Position numbers and translations under genes: made by a program
Assembly: GCF_026619435.1 (NCBI RefSeq)
Contig: NZ_JAOVZQ010000001.1
Span: 3,417,501-3,481,500, forward strand
Length of the DNA: 64,000 nucleotides
From: Hoeflea ulvae
GTDB taxonomy: Bacteria; Pseudomonadota; Alphaproteobacteria; Rhizobiales; Rhizobiaceae
Direction of reading: 5' to 3'
The notes under the pieces: model-generated
Databases searched by the model: none
Seen by the model: only the letters and a program-made list of their open reading frames with translations
Told to the model about the DNA's origin: nothing
Part shown: piece by piece, positions 1-9,084 of the stretch
How positions within the stretch are numbered: position 1 is the first letter of the stretch
How the letters are laid out: each line of letters begins with the position of its first letter

Positions 1-383
1 TCGCGCAGATCGGGAAACAGCGTCAGCACATTCTCCCGCACCGCTTCCTTGTCCCTGGGAGGTGCTGCATAGGTGCCGACATCGAGATTTTCATCGACAT
101 TGAGCGTCGGAAACACGTTGCGGCTCTGCGGCACCATGGAAATGCCGAGCGGCACCAGTTGCGCGGTTTTCAGACCGGTGATGTCCTTGCCGGCAAAGGA
201 GATGCCGCCTTCAGACCGCGCCGTCAGCGCGAAAATGGTTTTCAGCAGGGTCGACTTGCCGGCCCCGTTTGGCCCGATGATCACCGAGATCTCGTGTTCC
301 TGGACATCGAGATTGATGCCTTCGATGATAGGGACGCCCCCATAACCGGCGGTCAATTCCTTGACAGACAACAACGCGCTCAT
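1..383 (-). CDS. livF: Branched-chain-type ABC importer ATPase LivF (3' end outside window)
   Basis: This is the N-terminal 127 codons of a LivF-type ATPase; the gene runs off the left edge. The ATG at 381-383 overlaps the livG stop codon in an ATGA arrangement. The visible part reads SALLSVKELTAGYGG, then a Walker A GPNGAGKST at about residue 33, then the Q-loop region with MVPQSRNVFP. LivF pairs with LivG to power uptake of branched-chain or aromatic acids. The permeases livH and livM are not seen upstream and may lie beyond the edge. In this operon the cargo may be an aromatic substrate such as anthranilate or kynurenine (inference). Confidence 0.93.
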   Translation of the reverse strand, partial: MSALLSVKELTAGYGGVPIIEGINLDVQEHEISVIIGPNGAGKSTLLKTIFALTARSEGGISFAGKDITGLKTAQLVPLGISMVPQSRNVFPTLNVDENLDVGTYAAPPRDKEAVRENVLTLFPDLR

Positions 384-1153
384 GGCCGGGCCTCATATTT
401 TCCGCCGCCGAAATAGGCTTCGATGACGCGCGCGTCCTGGCGCACCTCGTCGACCGCGCCGCGCATCAACAGCGTGCCCTGGGCCATGACGATGACTTCG
501 TCACAGAGTTTCGAGACATAGTCGAGATCATGCTCGATCAGGCAGAAGGTCAGGCCCTGCTCCCTGTTGAGCAGCAGGATCTTGTCGGAGATCTTGGCCA
601 GCAGCGTGCGGTTGATGCCGGCGCCGATCTCGTCGAGCAGGATGATCTTCGGTTTGCGCATCAGCGCCCGGCCGAGCTCGAGCAGCTTCTTCTGGCCGCC
701 CGACAGATTGCCGGCCTTTTCGTCCTTGACCTGGTCGATCTCGAGAAAACTCACCATGTCACGCGCTGCGCGATAGGTCGCCTCCTCTTCGGCGGCAAAG
801 CGGCCGCGCCGGAAGATGACGTTGAAGACGTTTTCGCCGATCGGCGTGGCGGCGGCCGCCATGAAATTCTCGATGACAGTGAGCTGCGAAAACTCGTGCG
901 GAATCTGGAAGGTTCGCGCCAGTCCGCGCGCGGCGCGCTGATGCGGCTGCAGCCCGGTGATGTCCTTGCCCTCGAGCAGCACACGGCCACCGGCAAGCGC
1001 CACATGCCCGGCAATGGCATTGAACATCGTGGTCTTGCCTGCCCCATTGGGCCCGATCAGACCGGTGATCTTGCCGGCGGGAATGTCGAAGCTGACGTCA
1101 TCGACGACATTGGGGCCGCCATAACTCACCTTCACATGTTCAACTGAAATCAT
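380..1153 (-). CDS. livG: Branched-chain-type ABC importer ATPase LivG
   Basis: This is a 257-residue ABC ATPase. I chose the ATG giving MISVEHVKVSYGG because the open frame upstream of it shows no family-like sequence. Walker A is GPNGAGKTT at about residue 35, the signature is LSGGQKK, and Walker B reads IILLDEIGAGIN. Most LivG proteins have a proline after the DE, so the isoleucine is slightly unusual. The protein is cytoplasmic and dimerises with LivF. The gene follows the binding-protein gene by 135 bp, a gap that carries a strong hairpin, and it is co-transcribed with livF. Confidence 0.93.
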   Translation of the reverse strand: MISVEHVKVSYGGPNVVDDVSFDIPAGKITGLIGPNGAGKTTMFNAIAGHVALAGGRVLLEGKDITGLQPHQRAARGLARTFQIPHEFSQLTVIENFMAAAATPIGENVFNVIFRRGRFAAEEEATYRAARDMVSFLEIDQVKDEKAGNLSGGQKKLLELGRALMRKPKIILLDEIGAGINRTLLAKISDKILLLNREQGLTFCLIEHDLDYVSKLCDEVIVMAQGTLLMRGAVDEVRQDARVIEAYFGGGKYEARP

Positions 1154-1239
1154 ATGCGCCCCATGTAGCGGGTTATCCGCTGGCGATGCCTTTCCCGGCC
1201 GGTCATGGTCCGGCCCGGTGGCTCGCGCTTTGTTTGTGT

Positions 1240-1263
1240 CCCTCCCCGCATGCGCAGGGAGGG
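1240..1263. repeat. Intercistronic hairpin between binding protein and livG
   Basis: Perfect 7-bp arms CCCTCCC (1240-1246) and GGGAGGG (1257-1263) enclose a 10-nt loop that itself contains GCATGC. There is no U-tract after it on the minus strand. It is therefore more likely an mRNA 3'-end stabiliser or processing hairpin that keeps the binding-protein message more abundant than livG than a full terminator. Confidence 0.55.
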
Positions 1264-1288
1264 AGGGTCTTGTCAAATCCGGATAGGA

Positions 1289-2491
1289 TTATTCGACGAT
1301 GGCAATCTGCTTGTAGACAGTGCCGTCGACGACGAACTTGCCGATGAAACCGGCGACATCGCCGTTTTCGTCAAAGTCATAGCTGCCGCCGGCGCCATCA
1401 TAATCAATGTCCTTGCCTTCGGCGATCAGCGCCTTGGCCCTGGCCCATTCGCCGGGACCGACCTTTTCGCCCGGAGCCGATGCGATCGCGCGCAGGGCTT
1501 CGGCCATCTTGGCGCGGTCAGCGGAACCGGCCTGCTCGACAGCAAGCAATGCCATGAAGGTGGCGTCATAGGTCTGGTCGACGAACGGCTTGTCGGCAGG
1601 CTCGTTGTAGGCTGCGGTATAGGCATCATGCAGCTTGGCCTGGTTCGGATTGTCGTCCGGAGATGTCGGCGCCGAGAAGAACGAGGTCGCCAGCGCTTCG
1701 GCGCCGATATCGGCAATCAGGGCTTCGTCGCGCAGTCCGTCGGTGCCGACGAACTTGGTGAACAATCCGCCCTCGATCGCCTGCTTGACGATCTTGCTGC
1801 CGGAATCACCGGCATAGGCAATCACCACCAGCGCATCGCCGCCGGCCTTGGACAGGGTGGCAAGCTCGGAGCGGTAGGAGTTCTTCTTCTCCTCGTGCTT
1901 GACTTCGGCAACGACTTCACCGCCAAGCGCCTTGTAGGCCTCGACGAAGGTGCCGCCGATGCCGACGCCATAGTCATTGTTGACGAAGGTCACGGCGACC
2001 TTGGTCAGACCTTCATCCATCACCATCTTGGCCAGCACTTCGCCCTGGAAATTGTCCGACGGCACGATGCGGTAGAGCAGGTCGTTGTCGTTGATGCCCG
2101 TCATTGCCGGCGAGGTGGCGGTTGGCGAAATCTGCACCACACCGGCCGGAATCGCGGCAGCTTCCGCGGCGGCGATTGTCGTGCCCGACATCAGCGCACC
2201 CATGATGATCGGCACGTTTTCGACATTGATCAGCTTGCCGGCGGCATCGACCGCGCCCTGCGACGAGCCGGTGGTGTCGCCATAGACCGGCACAGCCTGG
2301 CCATCAAGCAGACCGCCCTGCTCATTGACCTGCTGAACGGCCAGGTTGGCGGCGTTCTGCAAGGGCGGGATGAAGCTTGCGATCGGACCGGTGATGTCCA
2401 TCAACAGGCCGATCTTGGTGTCGGCGGCAAGGCTCGAGCCGCTGGACGCCAGCAAGGCCGCGATTGCTGCTGCATAGATTGTCTTTTTCAT
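1289..2491 (-). CDS. Branched-chain-type ABC importer periplasmic binding protein
   Basis: This is a 400-residue type I periplasmic binding protein of the LivJ/LivK family. A Sec signal peptide (MKKTIYAAAIAALLASSGSSLA) is followed by the typical start of the mature domain, ADTKIGLLMDITGP, and by a long two-lobed Leu/Ile/Val-binding domain with YGVGIGGTFVEAYKALGG near the middle. GGGAG lies 7-8 nt before the ATG. It delivers ligand to the Liv permease. Its place behind kynA and the cupin gene suggests an aromatic or tryptophan-derived ligand (inference); the sequence alone does not fix the ligand. Confidence 0.92.
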   Translation of the reverse strand: MKKTIYAAAIAALLASSGSSLAADTKIGLLMDITGPIASFIPPLQNAANLAVQQVNEQGGLLDGQAVPVYGDTTGSSQGAVDAAGKLINVENVPIIMGALMSGTTIAAAEAAAIPAGVVQISPTATSPAMTGINDNDLLYRIVPSDNFQGEVLAKMVMDEGLTKVAVTFVNNDYGVGIGGTFVEAYKALGGEVVAEVKHEEKKNSYRSELATLSKAGGDALVVIAYAGDSGSKIVKQAIEGGLFTKFVGTDGLRDEALIADIGAEALATSFFSAPTSPDDNPNQAKLHDAYTAAYNEPADKPFVDQTYDATFMALLAVEQAGSADRAKMAEALRAIASAPGEKVGPGEWARAKALIAEGKDIDYDGAGGSYDFDENGDVAGFIGKFVVDGTVYKQIAIVE

Positions 2492-2558
2492 TTGACTGCT
2501 CCCATTGTTTTTATGCCCTGTGTTACGTGAGCGAACGGCGGGCTACCATCCGAAACGC

Positions 2559-3671
2559 TCAGATCTCGTCGACAGCATGTGTCTCGAATGTTCCGGGAAG
2601 TGAGACCTCCAGCAGTTCAAGATCGCTGCTGGGTTCACTGTAGCGTGTTGCCATGCGTGGAGGAATGACAAAAGCGTCGCCTTTTTCAAGACGATAAGGC
2701 TCCTTGCCCTCGCCCTCCAGCAACATGCTCCCCGACATCACGAAATTGAACAGTATATCACCCTCATGCCGGGTCCAGACCGGGTCATGCACGCCTGAAG
2801 GCCGCGCCACCATCACCGAGGCCACGCCCTTGGTGTTCTCGTTTATGGTCGTGTCGCGCGCCTCGAATCCCGGAATGCGGAACGGCTTGAACTGGCCGTC
2901 CTTGACCAGGCTGTGCACGAAACGCTGGCCGTCCCACTCGCGGTCGGGCCGCTCATGCGGCGTCGGCAATTCCATGTCATGGTCGATTTCGGTGACGTGG
3001 TCGGCCGGCACGCCAATCTCGATCACCTCGATGCCATCGGCCGCATGCAGCACCTTGTGGCGGATCTGCGGAGGCTGGATGAAACAGTCCCCGGCGTGCA
3101 GGCGGCGGATGCCGCCCTGATCTTCATAAAGCACATCAACCCAGCCGCTGATGCAGAAGATCAGCTGGAACCCGACCTTGTGGAAATGCACCATGTCGGG
3201 CACCGGCCCGTCCGGCACCCTTATATGCGACGCAATCATCGCCCCGCCCAGCCGGGTCGGAATCAGGTCCCGGTATTCCATGCCGGCGCGGCCGATCACC
3301 CAGGGCGCCTGATCGGCCAGCCGCCGGACCACGAAAGCGTGCTTGGTCTCGGGCATCACCAGAGGCGGATTCAATTCGTCGATTTCAATGCGTGTGCCAT
3401 TGGGCGCGATCAGCTCGCGCTTGCCGCCGGCAAAGCCGTCGGGATCATCGGTCAGGATGCGCAGCGTGCCCGGCGCTTCGGGCGCGCCCTTCTGGATCCG
3501 GATGCGCAGGCCGTGGCCGGACAGAACCGCGACTTCGGGATCGTCGGCCGGATAGATCATGTCGAGACGCATTTTCAGCGTTTTCGTGAAAAACGGCAGG
3601 TCGTCCCTGAGTTCCAAAGTCGGCAACCTGATTTCCGCGCGCGTGTCCAAACTGCTCTCCCAAGCCACCAT
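2559..3671 (-). CDS. Two-domain cupin protein of the kyn/anthranilate operon
   Basis: This is a 370-residue bicupin. The first cupin barrel (about residues 150-235) has the HFHKVGFQ metal-type motif followed by GDCFIQPPQIRH. The second (about 280-365) has TRHEGDILFNFVMSG and GDAFVIPPRMATRYSEP. The overall length resembles gentisate dioxygenase-like or homogentisate-like bicupins, but I do not recognise a specific enzyme. It is much longer than 3-hydroxyanthranilate dioxygenase. It is expressed downstream of kynA with its own 131-bp upstream region carrying a direct repeat. It could be a ring-cleavage or isomerase-type step on an anthranilate-derived intermediate, or a stress cupin; the function is unresolved. 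Confidence 0.8.
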   Translation of the reverse strand: MVAWESSLDTRAEIRLPTLELRDDLPFFTKTLKMRLDMIYPADDPEVAVLSGHGLRIRIQKGAPEAPGTLRILTDDPDGFAGGKRELIAPNGTRIEIDELNPPLVMPETKHAFVVRRLADQAPWVIGRAGMEYRDLIPTRLGGAMIASHIRVPDGPVPDMVHFHKVGFQLIFCISGWVDVLYEDQGGIRRLHAGDCFIQPPQIRHKVLHAADGIEVIEIGVPADHVTEIDHDMELPTPHERPDREWDGQRFVHSLVKDGQFKPFRIPGFEARDTTINENTKGVASVMVARPSGVHDPVWTRHEGDILFNFVMSGSMLLEGEGKEPYRLEKGDAFVIPPRMATRYSEPSSDLELLEVSLPGTFETHAVDEI

Positions 3672-3734
3672 TCGCCGCCCTTTTATCCGGATCGGCCCTC
3701 AGCGACAGCCGCAGACCGGGATTTTCAACAGCAA

Positions 3735-3771
3735 TTCAAGACTATCCGAGCCGATAGATATTTCAAGACTA
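3735..3771. promoter_or_regulatory. Tandem repeat TTCAAGACTA upstream of the cupin gene
   Basis: The 10-mer TTCAAGACTA occurs at 3735-3744 and again at 3762-3771, a 27-bp period, in the gap between kynA and the cupin gene. The second copy lies within AGATATTTCAAG (3756-3767). The same 12-mer recurs at 13498-13509 upstream of abmA. The pattern fits a regulator binding site, perhaps for the MarR protein encoded in this block (inference). Confidence 0.5.
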
Positions 3772-3802
3772 AAACAACTCGCCTTCGGCCCGTATCTCCA
3801 GA

Positions 3803-4645
3803 CTACAACTCCGTTCGCACCCGCCAGAGCTCGGGGAACAATTCCACATCCAGCATGCGCCTGAGATAGCTGGTGCCGCCGGTGCCGCCGGTGCCGCGCT
3901 TGAGCCCGATCACGCGCTCCACCGTGGTGACATGGTTGAACCGCCAGCGCCGGAAATAGTCTTCCAGATCGACCAGCTTCTCCGCAACCTCATAAAGTGC
4001 CCAGTGCTTTTCCGGGTTCTCGTAGATCACCTTCCAGCCGGCCGTCACGCCGTCATGCAGCACATGGGTTTCGCGGACATCGCGGCCAAGCACCTCGTCG
4101 GGCATCGCCACCCCGCGCCGGTTGGCCAGACGGATGGCTTCATCATAGAGGCTGGGCTCGGCAAGTTCGGCCTCAAGCTTGGCGATGGCGTCGGGCACAT
4201 GCGCGTGCGGGCGCATCATGGCGTGATTGCGGTTTCCCAGCGCATATTCGATCTGCCGGTATTGCAGCGACTGAAAGCCGGAAGACTGGCCCAGCTTGTT
4301 GCGAAAATGGGTGTAATCGGCGGGCGTCATGGTCCGGAGCACATCCCAGGCCGAGTTGAGTTGCTCGAATATCCGCGAGACGCGTGCAAGCGTCTTCATG
4401 GCCGGTTGCAGATGATCGCCCCTGATGGCCGCGCGCGCCGCCGTGATCTCGTGGATCACCAGCCGCATCCACAGTTCCGAGGTCTGGTGCTGGATGATGA
4501 ACAGCATCTCGTCATGGGCGTCGGTCCTGACCTTTTGCGCCCCGAGGATCTGGTCGATGCAGAGATAGTCGCCATAGGACATGCGCCCGTCGAAATTCAT
4601 CTCCGCCCCCTCCTTGGAAGGGTCGTAATCCCCGGGCTCGCTCAT
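3803..4645 (-). CDS. kynA: Tryptophan 2,3-dioxygenase
   Basis: This is a 280-residue haem dioxygenase that opens the indole ring of L-tryptophan to N-formylkynurenine. The length matches bacterial TDO. The active-site segment [11 protein letters not shown] starts near residue 51 with its catalytic-pocket histidine at 53. The C-terminal part has [12 protein letters not shown] with the likely haem-ligand histidine, followed by the glycine-rich [13 protein letters not shown] loop. I chose the ATG at 4643-4645 (MSEPGDY), which overlaps the kynU stop codon in ATGA fashion. It is the last gene before a 131-bp gap in the leftward operon. Confidence 0.97.
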   Translation of the reverse strand: MSEPGDYDPSKEGAEMNFDGRMSYGDYLCIDQILGAQKVRTDAHDEMLFIIQHQTSELWMRLVIHEITAARAAIRGDHLQPAMKTLARVSRIFEQLNSAWDVLRTMTPADYTHFRNKLGQSSGFQSLQYRQIEYALGNRNHAMMRPHAHVPDAIAKLEAELAEPSLYDEAIRLANRRGVAMPDEVLGRDVRETHVLHDGVTAGWKVIYENPEKHWALYEVAEKLVDLEDYFRRWRFNHVTTVERVIGLKRGTGGTGGTSYLRRMLDVELFPELWRVRTEL

Positions 4646-5835
4646 GTGACGGCTTTCCGGGTCTTGAACTCCGGCCGGTCCCATTCACCCGTGGCAATGA
4701 TCTCGCACAGCGCGGCTGCGGCATGGCTGACCTCGTCGGGCGTGTTGTAGAGCGGGCAAAAGCCGAACCGCATGATATCGGGGGCGCGAAAATCGCCGAT
4801 GATGCCGCGGGCGATCAGCGCCTGCATTGCCGCATAGCCTTCGCGGAAGCGGAACGAGACCTGGCTGCCACGCGCATGCGGATCGCGCGGGCTGGCAAGC
4901 TCTACATCCTTGCAGCCGGATTCTACCTCGGCAATGAATTGTTCGCAGAGTTCGATCGAGCGCGCCCGGATGGCTTCCATGGCAATGCCGTCGAATTCAT
5001 CAAGGGCTGCGTCAAGCACCGCCATCTGGATCACCGGCGGTGTGCCGACGCGCATCCGGCTGATGCCCTCGCCCGGACGGTAATCGAGATCGAAGGAAAA
5101 CGGCGCCTCGTGCCCGAGCCAGCCCGACAGTGCCGGACGGACCTGATCGATCAGATCCGGGCGCACATGGATGAAGCCCGGCGCGCCGGGGCCGCCATTG
5201 AGATATTTATAGGTGCAGCCGACGGCGATGTCGGCATTGCAATCGGTCAGATCGATCGGCAATGCGCCGGCTGTATGCGCCAGGTCCCAAATCATCATCG
5301 CGCCGCTGGCATGGGCCTTGGCAGTGATCGTCTTCATGTCGTGCAACCGGCCGGTGCGGTAATCGACCTGGGTCAGCATCACTGCTGCCACATCCTCATT
5401 GATATGATCGGCCACAGCCTCCGGGTCGACGATTTTGAGCTCATGCCCCTGCTTGAGGCTCTTGAGCAGGCCGTCGGCCATGTAGAGGTCGCTGGGGAAA
5501 TTGCCACTATCCGACAGCACGATCTTTCGGCCGGGACGCAGCTCCACCGCGGAGGCCACCGCCTGGTAGACCTTGATCGACAGGGTGTCGCCGACCACGG
5601 TGCTGCCCGCCGGCGCGCCGATCAGACGGCCGATGCGGTCGCCAAGACGCGCGGGAAGATCCATCCACTGGGCCTTGTTCCAGCCGGTGATCAGCATCGG
5701 GCCCCATTCATCGGCAATCGTCCTGCGCGCGCGTTCGACTGCAGCCCCGGGCAAGGGCCCGAGCGAATTGCCGTCGAGATAGGTTATGCCCGCGGGAAGA
5801 TCGAACCTGGCCCGGCTTGCTGAAAAATCCGTCAT
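4642..5835 (-). CDS. kynU: Kynureninase
   Basis: This 397-residue PLP enzyme of the class V aminotransferase fold cleaves kynurenine to anthranilate and alanine. Residues 19-27 read YLDGNSLGP, the cofactor-site segment [10 protein letters not shown] is at about 181-190, and the PLP lysine is K210 in [14 protein letters not shown] at 5833-5835 is preferred over the longer frame because [12 protein letters not shown] is the typical N-terminus. It overlaps kynA and lies 4 bp after ridA. Its product anthranilate is the substrate of the ligase encoded just upstream. Confidence 0.97.
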   Translation of the reverse strand: MTDFSASRARFDLPAGITYLDGNSLGPLPGAAVERARRTIADEWGPMLITGWNKAQWMDLPARLGDRIGRLIGAPAGSTVVGDTLSIKVYQAVASAVELRPGRKIVLSDSGNFPSDLYMADGLLKSLKQGHELKIVDPEAVADHINEDVAAVMLTQVDYRTGRLHDMKTITAKAHASGAMMIWDLAHTAGALPIDLTDCNADIAVGCTYKYLNGGPGAPGFIHVRPDLIDQVRPALSGWLGHEAPFSFDLDYRPGEGISRMRVGTPPVIQMAVLDAALDEFDGIAMEAIRARSIELCEQFIAEVESGCKDVELASPRDPHARGSQVSFRFREGYAAMQALIARGIIGDFRAPDIMRFGFCPLYNTPDEVSHAAAALCEIIATGEWDRPEFKTRKAVT

Positions 5836-5839
5836 GGGA

Positions 5840-6250
5840 TCATGCTTCCTTCTGCGACTTGCCGATTTCCGCTGTCGCCTCGATTTCGACCATCGCCGCA
5901 TCCTCGATCAGACCGGCGACCACGATCACCGACATGGTGGGAAAGTGCCGGCCCATGATCTTGCGATAGGCCGCGCCGACCTCCTTCTGCCGCGCCATGT
6001 ATTCCTTCTTGTCTGTGATGAACCAGGTCAGCCGCACGATGTCGGTGACCTCGCCGCCGGCAGCGCGGACGATGGCTGCGATATTGGCCAGCGTCTGTTC
6101 AAGCTGGCCGACAAAATCGAGATGCTCGAAAACCTGATCCTTGTTCCAGCCAATCTGGCCGCCGGTGTAAAGCCGCTCGCCGTCGACAAGCATGCCGTTC
6201 GAGTAGCCCTTCGGCTTCTCCCAATCCGGTGGATTGACTGCTTCGATCAT
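5840..6250 (-). CDS. RidA/YjgF/L-PSP family enamine/imine deaminase
   Basis: This is a 136-residue RidA-family protein with the family features YTGGQIGWN near the N-terminus, a central TLANIAAIVRAAGGEVTDIVRL segment, and MSVIVVAGLIEDAAMVEIEATA near the C-terminus. RidA proteins form trimers and hydrolyse reactive enamines or imines to ketones and ammonia. Here the operon makes 2-amino-5-oxocyclohex-1-ene-carbonyl-CoA, an enamine, so this protein may release the amino group from that ring (inference). The glutamate of the active site is in MVEIEATA. Confidence 0.9.
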   Translation of the reverse strand: MIEAVNPPDWEKPKGYSNGMLVDGERLYTGGQIGWNKDQVFEHLDFVGQLEQTLANIAAIVRAAGGEVTDIVRLTWFITDKKEYMARQKEVGAAYRKIMGRHFPTMSVIVVAGLIEDAAMVEIEATAEIGKSQKEA

Positions 6251-6287
6251 GATGAAATTCCTCGTTTATGTCCTGGGATTGTCTGCT

Positions 6288-7916
6288 TCAAACCGCGGCG
6301 CCAGGCCGCAGCCTGAAACGCTGGATCTTGCCGGTCTGTGTCTTGGGAAGTGTCTCGATGAAGATGATCGACCGGGGATATTTGTAGGGCGCAATCACCT
6401 GCTTGACGTGATCCTGCAGCAGCTTTGTCATCTGCGCATCCGCGGCCGAACCGGGCTTGAGCACCACATGCGCCTGGACAATCTGGCCGCGCGCCTCGTC
6501 GGGCACGCCGACCACGGCGCATTCGGCAACATCGGGATGGGCCAGAAGTGCGGCCTCGACTTCCGGGCCGGCGATGTTGTAACCGGCGGAAATGATCATG
6601 TCGTCGCTGCGGGCGGCAAAATGGAAGAAGCCGTCCTCGTCCTGGGTGAAGGAATCACCAGTCAGGTTCCAGCCATCGCGGACATATTTTTGCTGCTGTT
6701 CCGGATCGGCGAGATACCGGCATCCGGTCGGCCCACGCACCGCCAACCGGCCGACTTGGCCACGCGGCAATTCGGTCATGGTCTCGTCGACGATTTTCGC
6801 TTCATAGCCGCCGACCGGCAGCCCGGTGCAGGCGGGTTGCGAATTGGAAAACCGGTTGGAGATGAAGATATGCAGCATCTCGGTGGCGCCGATGCCGTCG
6901 AGCATCGGCTTGCCGGTCTTTTCCATCCACTGCTCATAGACCGGGCCGGGCAAGGTTTCCCCCGCCGACACCGCAGCGCGCAGCGAGGACAGATCCGCCC
7001 CCTCCTCCAGCGCCGCCAGCATGGCGCGGTAGGCTGTCGGCGCGGTGAAGCAAACGGTGGCTTTGTGGTTCTGGATGATCTCGACCATATTGGCCGGTGT
7101 CGCCTGCTCAAGCAGGGCGGCGGCCGCGCCGAAGCGCAGCGGGAACACGGCCAGACCGCCAAGCCCGAAGGTGAAGGCCAGCGGCGGCGAGCCGATGAAG
7201 ATGTCGTCCGGCGTCACGCCGAGCACTTCCTTGGCATAACCGTCGGCAATGATCAGCATGTCGCGGTGAAAATGCATCGTCGCTTTCGGCATGCCGGTGG
7301 TGCCGGAGGTAAAGCCTAGCAGCGCAACATCGTCACGGCCGGTCTTCACGGTGTCGAAGCGGACGGATTTCGACAGCGCCAGACGGTCGAGCTCGGCATC
7401 GTGATTGGCGGTACCGTCAAAGCCCACCACATTGTCCAGATACCGGTTCACCTTGGCGCAGGCCACCATCTCGTCCATCAGCCGCGTGTCGCACAGCGCC
7501 AGCGAGATCTCGGCCTTGTCGGCGATCTTGCCCAGTTCGACGGCGCGCAGCATCGGCATGGTGTTGACCACCACTGCGCCCGCCTTGGTCGCGGCAAGCC
7601 AGACCGCGACCATGGCCGGGTTGTTGGCCGAGCGGATCAGGATACGGTTGCCCGGCTTGACGCCGTAATCCTCGACCAGCACATGGGCGATGCGGTTGGT
7701 CCAGTCGGTCAGTTCCTTGTAGGTCCGGATCCGGCCATTGCCGATCAGCGCCGTATGGTCGCCAAAGCCGCGGGCCACCATAGCGTCGGTCAGCTCATAG
7801 CCGCAGTTCAGCCACTCCGGATAGTCGAAACCATCCAGCGGCAGATCCGGCCATTGCGCCAGCGGCGGCAGATTGTCCCGCGTGAACGTATCGATATGCC
7901 CCGATGGTCCCAGCAC
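6288..7916 (-). CDS. abmG: 2-Aminobenzoate (anthranilate)-CoA ligase
   Basis: This is a 542-residue acyl-adenylating enzyme of the benzoate-CoA ligase group that activates anthranilate with ATP and CoA. The P-loop motif FTSGTTGMPK lies near residue 205. The motif GIGATEMLHIF, the hinge region GDSFTQDEDGFFHFAARSDD and the C-terminal lysine in LPKTQTGKIQRFRL are all present. The start is GTG at 7914-7916, 1 bp after the acyl-CoA dehydrogenase stop. Substrate assignment rests on its neighbours kynU and abmA and on the family; benzoate or a substituted benzoate cannot be excluded from sequence alone. Confidence 0.88.
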   Translation of the reverse strand: MLGPSGHIDTFTRDNLPPLAQWPDLPLDGFDYPEWLNCGYELTDAMVARGFGDHTALIGNGRIRTYKELTDWTNRIAHVLVEDYGVKPGNRILIRSANNPAMVAVWLAATKAGAVVVNTMPMLRAVELGKIADKAEISLALCDTRLMDEMVACAKVNRYLDNVVGFDGTANHDAELDRLALSKSVRFDTVKTGRDDVALLGFTSGTTGMPKATMHFHRDMLIIADGYAKEVLGVTPDDIFIGSPPLAFTFGLGGLAVFPLRFGAAAALLEQATPANMVEIIQNHKATVCFTAPTAYRAMLAALEEGADLSSLRAAVSAGETLPGPVYEQWMEKTGKPMLDGIGATEMLHIFISNRFSNSQPACTGLPVGGYEAKIVDETMTELPRGQVGRLAVRGPTGCRYLADPEQQQKYVRDGWNLTGDSFTQDEDGFFHFAARSDDMIISAGYNIAGPEVEAALLAHPDVAECAVVGVPDEARGQIVQAHVVLKPGSAADAQMTKLLQDHVKQVIAPYKYPRSIIFIETLPKTQTGKIQRFRLRPGAAV

Positions 7917-7917
7917 T

Positions 7918-9084
7918 TTAAACTCCCTTGGAATTGGCCAATGTCTGTCGCGCGATCACGACCTTCTGCACGTCCGATGCGCCTTCATAGATCCGCAAGG
8001 CCCGTATTTCCCGATACAGGCTTTCAACGATATGACCCTTGCGCACACCGTCGCCGCCATGCAGCTGCACCGCCTTGTCGATCACATCCTGGGCGTGATC
8101 GGTGGCATAAAGCTTGGCCATTGCAGCTTCGCGGCTGACGCGCGGCGCGCCCTGATCCTTGAGCCATGCCGCGCGATAGACCAGCAGCGCCGAGGCATCG
8201 ACATCGAGCGCCATCTCGGCAATGTGGCCCTGCACCATCTGCAGATCACTCATTGGCGCGCCGAAAAGCTGGCGTTCGCTGACCCGGTCGAGGCTTTCAT
8301 CCAGTGCGCGGCGGGCAAAGCCAAGTGCGGCGGCCGCCACGGTCGAGCGGAACACGTCGAGCACCGACATGGCGATGCGAAAGCCTTCTCCGGGCTTGCC
8401 GATCATTGCCGAGGCAGGCACGCGGCAGTCTGCGAATTTCAGCCGCGCCAGCGGATGCGGCGCAACCACTTCCAGCCGTTCGGCAATCTTGAGGCCCGGC
8501 GTGGTGGCCGGCACGATGAACACCGAAAGTCCCTTGGCGCCCGGCGCTTCGCCTGTGCGGGCAAAGACGGTGTAGACATCGGCGATGCCGCCATTGGAAA
8601 TCCAGGTCTTTTCGCCGTTCAGAACATAGTCATCGCCGTCGCGGGTCGCGGTCATGGCGATATTGGCCACGTCCGATCCGGAGGCCGGCTCCGACAGCGC
8701 GAATGCAGACAGGGCCTTGCCCTGGCGGGTCAGGGACAGCCATTCGGACTTCTGGTCGCGGCTGCCGAACAGCGAGATCGCACCGGTGCCCAGCCCCTGC
8801 ATGGCGAAGGCAAAATCGGCCAGACCGTCATGACGGGCCAGCGTCTCGCGCAGGATGCACAGGCTGCGCACATCGATGCGCGACGTCTCGTCGGCCGGAT
8901 CGACCGCGGTCAGCTTCAGCCAGCCGGCCTCGCCCAGCGCCGCCACCAGCGCCTTGCAGGCTGCATCCACATTGGAGTGGTCGACATCGGCCAGTTCGGC
9001 GCGCGCCCATTCATCGACGAGATCGGCCAGATCCCGGTGGGCTTCATCGAAAAACGGCCAATCGAGAAAGCTGCGGTCTGACAT
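7918..9084 (-). CDS. Acyl-CoA dehydrogenase of the anthranilate CoA pathway
   Basis: This is a 388-residue FAD acyl-CoA dehydrogenase. It has [17 protein letters not shown] at about 130-145, [17 protein letters not shown], and the C-terminal [15 protein letters not shown] segment typical of the family. It presumably oxidises a ring or ring-opened CoA intermediate made by AbmA. Its stop and start codons touch those of the flanking genes, so translation is coupled. The exact substrate cannot be read from the sequence. Confidence 0.9.
   Translation of the reverse strand: MSDRSFLDWPFFDEAHRDLADLVDEWARAELADVDHSNVDAACKALVAALGEAGWLKLTAVDPADETSRIDVRSLCILRETLARHDGLADFAFAMQGLGTGAISLFGSRDQKSEWLSLTRQGKALSAFALSEPASGSDVANIAMTATRDGDDYVLNGEKTWISNGGIADVYTVFARTGEAPGAKGLSVFIVPATTPGLKIAERLEVVAPHPLARLKFADCRVPASAMIGKPGEGFRIAMSVLDVFRSTVAAAALGFARRALDESLDRVSERQLFGAPMSDLQMVQGHIAEMALDVDASALLVYRAAWLKDQGAPRVSREAAMAKLYATDHAQDVIDKAVQLHGGDGVRKGHIVESLYREIRALRIYEGASDVQKVVIARQTLANSKGV

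Noticed and set aside
1205..2530. A 441-codon plus-strand frame over the Liv binding-protein gene
   Set aside because: It is the shadow of a binding protein with a signal peptide, and it has no ribosome site or family motif.
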